Assembly (NCBI RefSeq): GCF_042679565.1
Contig: NZ_JBHTMY010000003.1
Span: 1,054,001-1,118,000 of the forward strand
Source: Namhaeicola litoreus
Lineage (GTDB): Bacteria > Bacteroidota > Bacteroidia > Flavobacteriales > Flavobacteriaceae
Reading direction: 5' to 3'
Length of the DNA stretch: 64,000 bases
Position 1 is the stretch's first letter. The number at the start of each line of letters is the position of its first letter. The position numbers and the translations under genes were made by a program. This document shows positions 55,127-63,233 of this stretch, piece by piece. The notes below the pieces were generated by a model. The model did no database searches. It saw only the letters and a program-made list of their open reading frames with translations, and had not been told where the DNA came from.

Positions 55127-56176
55127 ATGAGTAGAAATTACAATATTGCAATTGTACCTGGTGATGGTATTGGAAAGGAAATTGTACCAGCCGGGTATAG
55201 CGTTTTAGAGGCAATCGCGAAAATTCAAAAATTCAGTATAAGGTCTGAGACCTTTGATTGGGGTGCCGGATATTTTTTAAAAAATGGCATGTTTCTTCCA
55301 AAAGATGGATTGGACATTCTAAAAAAATTTGATGCTGTTTATTTTGGTTCCGTAGGATTACCAGAAGTAGACGACACCTTGCCAGCGAAAGATTACACAT
55401 TTAAGGTTCGCACGAACTTTGAACAGTATGTGAATTATCGCCCCGTAAGAACATACCCCGGTGTGACACGACCGTTAAGAAGTGAAAAGCCAATTGATTT
55501 TGTTATCATCAGGGAAAATGTTGAAGGTGAGTTTGTTCAAATGGGCGGTCAATATTTACCTGATTCTGACGCTGGTATGGGAATTGATACAAGTGTTTTT
55601 ACTAGAAAAGGAATTGAACGTGTGGCACATTATGCCTTTAAACTCGCTCAAAAAAGGCGGAAAAAATTAACACATATCACTAAATCTAATACTTTGATCA
55701 ACAGTTTAACCTATTGGGATCGCATCATCAAAGAGGTATCTCTGCATTATCCGGATGTGACACACGATCAAATGTATATTGACAACTGTACCGCTAACTT
55801 CGTACTGAGGCCTGAAGTCTTTGACGTAGTTCTGACAACCAATCTTTTTGGTGACATTTTAAGTGATTTGGGAGGTGCTATCATGGGAAGTCTAGGACTT
55901 GGAGGCAGCGGAAATATAAATCCTGAAAAGGACTTCCCCTCTATGTTTGAACCTATTCATGGATCTGCACCAGACATCGCGGGAAAAAACATCGCCAATC
56001 CCTATGGTCAAATTTGGTCGGCTGCACTTATGTTGGAGCATTTAGGTGAAACAGTGGCGGCAGAAAAAATTATGACAGCTATCGACAAGAGTACACAACA
56101 AGGTGTGCTTACAAGGGATTTAGGTGGAAATGCTGGGACTTTAGAAGTAGCAGCGGCTGTGATCAAGAACCTTTAA
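55127..56176 (+). CDS. Isocitrate/isopropylmalate-dehydrogenase family enzyme, tartrate/D-malate dehydrogenase-like
   Basis: The ATG at 55127 (MSRNYNIAIVPGDGIGKEIV) is chosen; a longer frame from 54998 would cross both promoter and operator. The 349-residue protein has the family features: VPGDGIGKE, the substrate region FKVRTNFEQYVNYRPVRTYPG, VIIRENVEGEF, and the metal/NAD signature NLFGDILSDLGGAIMGSLGL. GSAPDIAGKNIANP lies near the end. Members oxidise and decarboxylate 2-hydroxy acids; this one looks most like the tartrate/D-malate branch, not leucine biosynthesis. With the kinase at 56817 it may act on a phosphorylated four-carbon acid. Substrate unproven. Confidence 0.82.
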   Translation: MSRNYNIAIVPGDGIGKEIVPAGYSVLEAIAKIQKFSIRSETFDWGAGYFLKNGMFLPKDGLDILKKFDAVYFGSVGLPEVDDTLPAKDYTFKVRTNFEQYVNYRPVRTYPGVTRPLRSEKPIDFVIIRENVEGEFVQMGGQYLPDSDAGMGIDTSVFTRKGIERVAHYAFKLAQKRRKKLTHITKSNTLINSLTYWDRIIKEVSLHYPDVTHDQMYIDNCTANFVLRPEVFDVVLTTNLFGDILSDLGGAIMGSLGLGGSGNINPEKDFPSMFEPIHGSAPDIAGKNIANPYGQIWSAALMLEHLGETVAAEKIMTAIDKSTQQGVLTRDLGGNAGTLEVAAAVIKNL

Positions 56177-56181
56177 ATGAC

Positions 56182-56817
56182 ATGTATAGAATAATTGACC
56201 TTACGCTCCAGTACGCTGAAGATTTGATAGGTTTTTCAAAAAAAACTGAGAAAACCATTGACAAAGATGGTTGGAATGCCAGTACGTTGACATTTTACTC
56301 GCATTGTGGCACACATATGGATGCGCCTATTCATTTTAATGTGAGCAGTCAGACTATTGATGAAATACCTGTTTCCGATTTTATTGGGAAAGCCTGGGTC
56401 GTAGATGTGCGTCATATCGGTTCAAAAGGTTTGATAAATCCAGAACATATCCCACTAAATATTCAAGCATTATTTTCTGAAGGTGACAGTTTGATTTTCT
56501 GGACAGGTTGGTCAAAATTTGTTCTCACACCGAAATACAGACAAGAGTTGCCGAGAATTAGTGAATCGATGGCTATCTGGTGTTTGGATAATAAAGTTAA
56601 AATGGTCGGCGTTGAACCGCCTTCCGTTGCCGATGTCAATAATATCGAAGAAGTTACTCATATTCATGAGATTTTATTAAAAGGTGTCGTTATCATTGAG
56701 GGACTCACTAATCTTGAGAGCTTACAGTCTAATTGTGTGGAGTTGATTGCACTCCCTTTAAAAATACGTGGTGGAGATGGCTCCCCCGCGCGCGTTATTG
56801 CTATTGAAAAGTACTGA
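56182..56817 (+). CDS. Cyclase-family (kynurenine-formamidase-like) metal-dependent hydrolase
   Basis: 211 residues of the cyclase fold (PF04199 type). The metal-binding motif SHCGTHMDAPIHF (H-x-G-T-H-x-D-x-P-x-H) is intact, and GLTNLESL and ALPLKIRGGDGSPARVIAI are typical of the C-terminal part. Relatives hydrolyse formylkynurenine or other amides and esters. Here, between a hydroxy-acid dehydrogenase and an acid-sugar kinase, a lactone- or ester-opening role is the more likely use. It follows the dehydrogenase after 5 nt and overlaps the kinase start by 1 nt. Confidence 0.82.
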   Translation: MYRIIDLTLQYAEDLIGFSKKTEKTIDKDGWNASTLTFYSHCGTHMDAPIHFNVSSQTIDEIPVSDFIGKAWVVDVRHIGSKGLINPEHIPLNIQALFSEGDSLIFWTGWSKFVLTPKYRQELPRISESMAIWCLDNKVKMVGVEPPSVADVNNIEEVTHIHEILLKGVVIIEGLTNLESLQSNCVELIALPLKIRGGDGSPARVIAIEKY

Positions 56818-58226
56818 TGCTTATTTCTTTGAAACACATATCAAAAACATTACCAAAAGAAGATACTTTTGATTATCGAAGTCTTAATCAGGATTTATTT
56901 CTGTCATCCAACAAGACAGTTGTGGTTATCGATGATGATCCAACAGGAAATCAGACTGTGTACGATGTTCCACTTTTAGCCAAGTGGGACTTGAACACTT
57001 TAATTAATGAATTCGAAAACGAAACATCTCTATTTTTTTTATTGACCAATTCGAGAAGTTTAACACAGGAACAATCCTCAGAATTGTATCGTACCATTTC
57101 CAAAAACATTCTTAGAGCATCAGAAATGACAGGGCGGGATTTCGTTATAATTAGTCGCTGCGATTCAACACTAAGAGGCCATTTTTCAGAAATTGAAGTG
57201 ATCGAAGAAGCGATGCCTAATTCCAATTCTATCAAGGTTTTTATCCCAATTATGTTCGAAGGAAGAAGAGTCACGGTAGATGATACGCATTATATTTCTG
57301 AAGATGAACAATTGATCCCTGTTAATGAAACAGCATTTTCTAAAGATCATACCTTTGCCTATGCCAATGCTAACTTAAAGTTGTATATAGAAGAAAAAAC
57401 ATTGGGAAAAACAAGATCTTCCGATGTTATTTCTTTGGATATTGAATCTATTAGAACATCAGACACCCAAATTTTAAGTGATAAGATAAACACGATAGAA
57501 ACTGGAAAATTTTGCTTTATAAATGCTTTAAACTATTTTGATCTGGACAAAGCGATAAATGCTTTAAAGCTAGCAGAAAAATCAGGAAAACGGATTTTGT
57601 TTCGGACATCCAGCTCTTTTATTCCATCCTATATAGGATTAAAGCCTCAACCCCTATTAGCCCCAAAACTGATTATTGATGTTGAAGATAAAAAAGGTGG
57701 ATTGATCATTATTGGTTCGTATGTGCCCAAATCGTCGATTCAACTCGCTCATCTTTTTAAAGACGGTCGTAAAAAAGAAATGATTGAGGTCGATGGCGAT
57801 ATAATTACGAGCAAACAAACAAATGCCTATCTATCGTCGATCATAAAACAAATAGATAAAAACATTTCTAGCGGCAAAGATGTGGTTATCTATACAAGTA
57901 GAAAACTAATACAGGATAAGGATACAGCTTCCAATATTGAAATTGCATCCCTAATTTCTCAATCTTTGGTAACTTTAATGAAGGGTATATCCGTAAGACC
58001 CAGATATGTACTTGCGAAAGGCGGAATAACTTCACACGATTTGGCTATAAAAGGATTAGGCATGCAGCGTTCTACTGTATTGGGACAAATACTCCAAGGG
58101 ATTCCTGTTTGGAAAATGGGTCCTGAAACCAAATTTCCAGGATTAACCTACATTGTTTTTCCCGGTAACGTGGGCAAGGAGGAGTCACTCACAGAAATAA
58201 TTCAAAAACTTTCTTCCAATGGGTAA
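56817..58226 (+). CDS. Four-carbon acid sugar kinase (DUF1537/OtnK family)
   Basis: 469 residues with both DUF1537 domains. The N-terminal substrate domain shows VVVIDDDPTGNQTVYDVPLLAKW, FLLTNSRSL, and SRCDSTLRGHFSEIE with the catalytic Asp. The C-terminal nucleotide domain shows GGLIIIGSYVPKSS, RYVLAKGGITSHDLAIKGL and MGPETKFPGLTYIVFPGNVG. Characterised members phosphorylate D- or L-threonate or D-erythronate at C4. They are usually paired with PdxA2-type or OtnD/C enzymes, whereas here the partner is the dehydrogenase at 55127. It overlaps the MFS gene by 8 nt. Confidence 0.9.
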   Translation: MLISLKHISKTLPKEDTFDYRSLNQDLFLSSNKTVVVIDDDPTGNQTVYDVPLLAKWDLNTLINEFENETSLFFLLTNSRSLTQEQSSELYRTISKNILRASEMTGRDFVIISRCDSTLRGHFSEIEVIEEAMPNSNSIKVFIPIMFEGRRVTVDDTHYISEDEQLIPVNETAFSKDHTFAYANANLKLYIEEKTLGKTRSSDVISLDIESIRTSDTQILSDKINTIETGKFCFINALNYFDLDKAINALKLAEKSGKRILFRTSSSFIPSYIGLKPQPLLAPKLIIDVEDKKGGLIIIGSYVPKSSIQLAHLFKDGRKKEMIEVDGDIITSKQTNAYLSSIIKQIDKNISSGKDVVIYTSRKLIQDKDTASNIEIASLISQSLVTLMKGISVRPRYVLAKGGITSHDLAIKGLGMQRSTVLGQILQGIPVWKMGPETKFPGLTYIVFPGNVGKEESLTEIIQKLSSNG

Positions 58227-59484
58227 TCGAATTCCAAATAAAAGATATGGATTCTTTCTAGGATCCTTTTTAATCACCTTACTCTTATACATTGATAGGG
58301 TATGCATCTCGTCTGCTAAAGATTCAATCAGCAGTGATTTAAACTTGAACGATATACAAATGGGCTGGGTATTAAGCGCTTTTGCCTTAGGTTATGCAAT
58401 TTTTCAAGTACCTGGAGGTGCCATGGGTGATAAATACGGGGTTAGAAAAGTGATGACGACTATCATGGTCATATGGTCTGTTTTTACTGCTTTGACAGGA
58501 GCGGCCTGGAATTATGTATCCATGCTCTCTGCGAGATTTGTTTTTGGTGCAGGTGAAGCTGGTGCATTTCCAAATATCTCAAGGGCCGCCTATTCTTGGG
58601 TGCCTTTGAAGGAGAGGGGTATTTTTCAGGGAATCAACTTTTCTGGATCTAGATTAGGCGCTGCCTTTGCCCTTCCCTTGGTAGCCTATTTAATTGATGC
58701 GTGGGGTTGGCGACCTATCTTCTATTTTTTCGGATTTATTGGCCTTCTCTGTTCGCTTTTATTCTATTTGCTGTTCAGAAATAAACCTGAACAACACAGC
58801 GGTATTTCAGAAATTGAAAGAGATTTTATCGTTAAAAACCGTCAGCAAGAAATGGAAACAGCCCACGAGGATTTGCCTTTGACACAAATTATCAAATCTA
58901 AAAATGTTGATCTAGCCATGATTCAATACATAGGAAGTAATTTTATTTTCTTCTTTATGCTCACCTGGTTATTTCCATATATAAAAGAAAAATATGAACT
59001 GAATTTAGTTGCAACAGGGTTCTACGCGATGTTGCCACTCATTGCAGGAGCAGTAGGGAATTGGGTTTCTGGTTTTATGGTTGATACCATTTATAAAACA
59101 GGTAAATGGAAATTATCCAGACAATTACCTGCCATTATTGGGTTTTGTTTGGTTGTTATAGGGATTTTATCTAGCTTGTATATGGAAACAGCTTTAGGTG
59201 CCGTTGGATGTCTTTCAATAGCCATTTTTGGTGCAGATATGACCCTAAGCCCTTCATGGTCTTTTTGCATGGATATTGGAAAAGAACATTCGGGAAAAGT
59301 ATCAGGGATGATGAATATGGCGGGTAATTTAGGCGCTTTTGCAACGGCTTTAGCATTTCCCTATTTACAATCATGGACAGGTTCTAATGATCCGTTTTTT
59401 TTCTTGGCGGCATTACTTGGCGTGATTGCTATTATTTGTTGGATATTTATGGATTCTACTAAACCAATCACGAATGAAAACTAA
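58219..59484 (+). CDS. MFS transporter of the anion:cation symporter (hexuronate/acid sugar) type
   Basis: 421 residues with about 12 membrane segments. The ACS-family motifs are visible: YIDRVCISSAKDSISSDLNLNDIQMGWVLSAFALGYAIFQVPGG, GDKYGVRKVM (MFS motif A), and ARFVFGAGEAGAFPNISRAAYSWVP. Relatives carry glucarate, galactarate, hexuronates or phthalate. In this cassette it likely imports the acid sugar handled by the kinase and dehydrogenase. It overlaps genes on both sides (8 nt with the kinase, 11 nt with the oxidoreductase), which indicates a tightly coupled operon. Confidence 0.9.
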   Translation: MGNRIPNKRYGFFLGSFLITLLLYIDRVCISSAKDSISSDLNLNDIQMGWVLSAFALGYAIFQVPGGAMGDKYGVRKVMTTIMVIWSVFTALTGAAWNYVSMLSARFVFGAGEAGAFPNISRAAYSWVPLKERGIFQGINFSGSRLGAAFALPLVAYLIDAWGWRPIFYFFGFIGLLCSLLFYLLFRNKPEQHSGISEIERDFIVKNRQQEMETAHEDLPLTQIIKSKNVDLAMIQYIGSNFIFFFMLTWLFPYIKEKYELNLVATGFYAMLPLIAGAVGNWVSGFMVDTIYKTGKWKLSRQLPAIIGFCLVVIGILSSLYMETALGAVGCLSIAIFGADMTLSPSWSFCMDIGKEHSGKVSGMMNMAGNLGAFATALAFPYLQSWTGSNDPFFFLAALLGVIAIICWIFMDSTKPITNEN

Positions 59485-60523
59485 ATTAAAGGGAGTCGCA
59501 ATTGGTGCGGGTTATTTCAGTAAATTTCAATACGAGGCCTGGACACGCATACCAGAAGTGGAAATTACGGCGCTTTGCAATTCAAATCTAGAACGAGCAA
59601 AAAATATCATGACCTCCTATGGTATAAAAAATCATTATACGTGTTATAAGGAAATGATCCTCAAAGAATCACCAGATTTTATCGATATCATTACACCTCC
59701 CGAAACGCATTTTGAAATGTGTAAATTCGCAGCAGATCAAGGTGTTCATATTGTTTGTCAAAAACCATTGGCACCTTCCTATGAAGAATCTAAAAAAATA
59801 GTTGATTATGTCTCCAGTAAAAATATACGTTTCGTAATTCATGAGAATTTCAGATTTCAACCTTGGCACAGGGAAATAAAAAAAATTATTGAGCAAGGCG
59901 AGATTGGTGATCTTTTCAGTCTTAATTTTAGGAGTCGAATGGGCGATGGTTGGGGGAAAGATGCCTATCTATCTAGACAACCCTATTTCAGGGATTATAA
60001 AAAACTACTGATTTATGAAACGGGTGTCCATTTTATTGATACATTCCGCTTCCATGCCGGCGAAATTACGAGCGTCTACGCCATACTCAAAAGATTGAAT
60101 CCTGTAATTAAGGGTGAGGATTCCGGATTAATGATTTTAAATTTTGAAAATTCTTCGCATGCCATTTGGGATGCTAACCGATACAATGAGAACAATTTTA
60201 AAAAACAACGTTATACTTTCGGCGAGTATTTAATTGATGGATCAAAGGGTACTATAAGATTATATTCAGATGGGAACCTCACAATTCAAAAATTGGGTGA
60301 AGCCGAAAAGCCGCATACCTACAAACATAGAGATATTGGTTTTGCTGGAGATTGCTGTTACATATTTCAAAAAGATTTTGTCGCTAATTTACTATCTGGA
60401 AAACCATTTGAAACCAGTGGTGAAAATTACTTACAAACATTGAAGGCTCAAGAAGCGGTTTATAAATCCGCAGAAATTAATTCTCCTGTTTCATTGAAAG
60501 TAAAAAAGCCATATGGGCTTTAA
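59474..60523 (+). CDS. Gfo/Idh/MocA-family oxidoreductase
   Basis: The ATG at 59474 (MKTKLKGVAIGAGYFSKFQYEAW) is preferred to an upstream ATG at 59426 that lies inside the MFS gene. The 349-residue protein has the N-terminal NAD(P)-binding fold (VAIGAGYFS), the conserved lysine in VCQKPLAPSYEE (usually E-K-P), and a substrate domain with NFRFQPWHREIKKII and IYETGVHFIDTFRFHAG. Such enzymes oxidise or reduce a sugar or sugar-derived acid. It is the last gene of the cassette and converges on the GH67-like gene at 60534. Confidence 0.88.
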   Translation: MKTKLKGVAIGAGYFSKFQYEAWTRIPEVEITALCNSNLERAKNIMTSYGIKNHYTCYKEMILKESPDFIDIITPPETHFEMCKFAADQGVHIVCQKPLAPSYEESKKIVDYVSSKNIRFVIHENFRFQPWHREIKKIIEQGEIGDLFSLNFRSRMGDGWGKDAYLSRQPYFRDYKKLLIYETGVHFIDTFRFHAGEITSVYAILKRLNPVIKGEDSGLMILNFENSSHAIWDANRYNENNFKKQRYTFGEYLIDGSKGTIRLYSDGNLTIQKLGEAEKPHTYKHRDIGFAGDCCYIFQKDFVANLLSGKPFETSGENYLQTLKAQEAVYKSAEINSPVSLKVKKPYGL

Positions 60524-60533
60524 AAAACATCCA

Positions 60534-63188
60534 TTAATCAAGTATTGAAACAACAAAATAAGGTGTTTCTACTTCTTGATGAAACAAACCCGGATAAATA
60601 ATGACATGCCCTTCCTCTGTAAAAGATGTAAAATAGATAAGTAAATCATACTCTGGATTAAGATAATCCGCAGGAATTTGGGTAGAATAATTGTTGCCAT
60701 CCCATTTCATAATTAACTCTTTGAACTTTCCAGAAGCCATATTCGCAATCCTATAATGGACTTTTGGTGCTTCTTTAGGCTGTAAAAGTTCATTGGTTTT
60801 AAAAGTAACAATTAGATCGTTTTTAGAACTGGCACTATCGGGTACTGTGACTTCAATATTGTTTGTCCCTAAATTAGTTGACTTTTTTACTGTATCCCAA
60901 TGACTTAGATTTTCCAGATTATTTGAAACTCCAATGAGTTCTTTCAATTTACTAATATCTTTGTCAATTTCAATTAGTCTTTCGTACCAAGTACCATTGT
61001 CATGTAAAAAAATTGGGTTTTCGTAGTAGAGCTCTTGGGTAAGAGCAACTATAGTCATCCAGTGCCTTTTGGCCACTTCCATATTTTTAAGACTTGACGG
61101 TAAATATCCTTTTTCTTGGGTTTCCTGGAAAAAAGCAAAATCGGTTGCTGCTTTTATTTTAAACGAATGATATGCCGAAAGTGCTGCTGTTATTTCCAGG
61201 TCAATTTTATTAGTTGCAAACTCTTTTTTATAGTTTTCCGGAATGTCTTCTAGATTAACTTTTAACAATGCCGCCAAAATTTTATTTGAAAAGTTTTCGT
61301 AAAGATCTGCTAACTGAATTGGATTAATTTTAGGTTTTACATCATTCGCTAAAACATCTTTGACATAATCATTAATACTATAAAATAGACCTGGATCTCC
61401 TGGTTCTGCTGATTGATAGGTTCGCTCTTTACGTTCATGAAAAAGACTTGCGTTATTCGAAACGAATAGGGCTCCTCCACTCTCAATTTCTGCCCAGTTA
61501 TAGTTTGCCGGGTGATAGGTAAGGTGAGACGAGGTAATTAAGGGCAGTACTTTTCCAGCTGCACTATAAGCCTCTAGGACAGCCTCATATGATTTCCCAT
61601 AATGCTTTTTAAACGTCCTTTGCCATACTTCTGGATTTGTATTCTTAGAATAGCCAAGTCTTCCAAATAATTCATACCAAGCCCAATAACGCTGGTCTTC
61701 CCATTTGTAATAAACTAAGGAATCATTTGTGAAAAGATTCCAATCATTTTGCTTTCTTGCCATTGGAGGTGTAACTTGAAAACCTTTAGCCCCTCCAAAG
61801 CTTGTTGTATGCGAAAATCGCTTCACGTAATCAGGATCAGCCCAAGTAAATATTCGCATTGTACCTATACCCCATAATCTATTGATATATTCAAAATCTC
61901 GTGATTTATATAAAAAGTCTGCGTAGCCGTATCTTTGTCGTTTATCATTGTTATCCAACATAGCCAACTCTGCTTTTCTCATTTCTGTTTGATGGTATGG
62001 AAGTCCAACTCCTTCCCAAGAATATTTACTGGTAACGCTTAAATTCATACCAGTTTCTAAAACCCATTCGCGTATTTTTACGGTAAGCCCTTTCGCCCTA
62101 AGGTCGACAAAAAGTTTTCCGTTTCGCTCCTTGTGACCATCACCAACGGCCGTTATTATTTCTTTCCAAAAATTTTCGGCGGTATCGCCAAAACCTCCTA
62201 CACCAGATTCATAATTAACACGCATTTGAATACCATCAATTTCTGGAACTTGTCTTATTAACTCTCGTAAACCATTAGAGCAGTACTTTGTATAGGCTAA
62301 TGGGTCTTGTGGTAAGCCCATAATCAATTCATCACTCCTGCCATGGCTCCAAATTCCGAATACAAATTCCAGTCCGTAGTTATGGCATATTTCGCCTATC
62401 CGTCTAAGTTGTGCTAAATATTCTTTAGGAGATTTTAAAAGACTATTCTTTGGTTTTATATTTTCAAATTCTGGCACCTTTAATAGATAAGGATAAACAG
62501 GCATCATAAAATCTTTTTTACTACCATCATTGTATCCTGTAATAAGTGTTAACCTATTAAAACGATTTTTTGCTAATTGCCCAATATAATACTGCCAATA
62601 ATCTTCGGAAAAAAACCAAGAATCATCCTTTTCGTCTTTTATAAATTTATCTAAACCGCGGATATGATTATCGGGAAACTCAACTGTATTCTCTAAAGTC
62701 ATTAAAACAGAAAGTCCCTTATCCTCAATGCGTTGAGCGAGTTCACTAAGAGCATACATTAAGCCAATAGTATCTGTACCTCCCACAATAAGTGCAGCTT
62801 CATCCGCTACAGATCGCCATTGATAAAATACGCCCTCAGGTTTATCTTGAGTGATTTTTGACTCTTCAGAAATCAGACTACTCACATCATTATTCTCCAA
62901 TGTACCTATAATTACAAATAGGAGTTGATTCGTTTCTGATACATTTTCAACCTGTTCAATTCTACCTCCTGCAGATTTGATAGCATTGAAAAATATCCTT
63001 TTTCCGAAAGCTACAGGATGATCTTCTTCATTTAAGATTCCGGTTTTATCAATAACTGCTATGGTATAATTATCCATAATCTGCTCTCTATTTATGGATT
63101 GACCTTCAAGTTTGCTTATGATTAGGATAGAGCAAAAAAATGCCCAAAATAATGAACAAAAATATCTAATTCCTTGATGCATCAACAT
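60534..63188 (-). CDS. GH67-like (alpha-glucuronidase-type) glycoside hydrolase, paralogue 3, with C-terminal beta domain
   Basis: 884 residues with a signal peptide near the start (FCSLFWAFFCSILIISK). The plan matches the two paralogues upstream but with an extra C-terminal beta-rich domain. The visible N-terminal domain (AALIVGGTDTIGLMYALSELAQRI) leads into the barrel (AKNRFNRLTLITGYNDGS, PEFENIKP). The candidate catalytic Glu is in IDGIQMRVNYESGVGG, close to the GH67 K-x-x-S-E-G segment. IFTWADPDYVKRFSHTTSFGGAKGFQV follows. It belongs to a separate operon with the GH3 gene upstream. The substrate is unknown. Confidence 0.7.
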   Translation of the reverse strand: MLMHQGIRYFCSLFWAFFCSILIISKLEGQSINREQIMDNYTIAVIDKTGILNEEDHPVAFGKRIFFNAIKSAGGRIEQVENVSETNQLLFVIIGTLENNDVSSLISEESKITQDKPEGVFYQWRSVADEAALIVGGTDTIGLMYALSELAQRIEDKGLSVLMTLENTVEFPDNHIRGLDKFIKDEKDDSWFFSEDYWQYYIGQLAKNRFNRLTLITGYNDGSKKDFMMPVYPYLLKVPEFENIKPKNSLLKSPKEYLAQLRRIGEICHNYGLEFVFGIWSHGRSDELIMGLPQDPLAYTKYCSNGLRELIRQVPEIDGIQMRVNYESGVGGFGDTAENFWKEIITAVGDGHKERNGKLFVDLRAKGLTVKIREWVLETGMNLSVTSKYSWEGVGLPYHQTEMRKAELAMLDNNDKRQRYGYADFLYKSRDFEYINRLWGIGTMRIFTWADPDYVKRFSHTTSFGGAKGFQVTPPMARKQNDWNLFTNDSLVYYKWEDQRYWAWYELFGRLGYSKNTNPEVWQRTFKKHYGKSYEAVLEAYSAAGKVLPLITSSHLTYHPANYNWAEIESGGALFVSNNASLFHERKERTYQSAEPGDPGLFYSINDYVKDVLANDVKPKINPIQLADLYENFSNKILAALLKVNLEDIPENYKKEFATNKIDLEITAALSAYHSFKIKAATDFAFFQETQEKGYLPSSLKNMEVAKRHWMTIVALTQELYYENPIFLHDNGTWYERLIEIDKDISKLKELIGVSNNLENLSHWDTVKKSTNLGTNNIEVTVPDSASSKNDLIVTFKTNELLQPKEAPKVHYRIANMASGKFKELIMKWDGNNYSTQIPADYLNPEYDLLIYFTSFTEEGHVIIYPGLFHQEVETPYFVVSILD

Positions 63189-63233
63189 TAATTATATTTT
63201 ATTTCCTTGAGCTCATTGAAATGATAAACTCTA

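Noticed and set aside
55127..56176. Reading the dehydrogenase as LeuB (leucine biosynthesis)
   Set aside because: No leuA, leuC or leuD nearby; the operon consists of acid-sugar genes and the substrate-binding region looks like the tartrate/D-malate branch.
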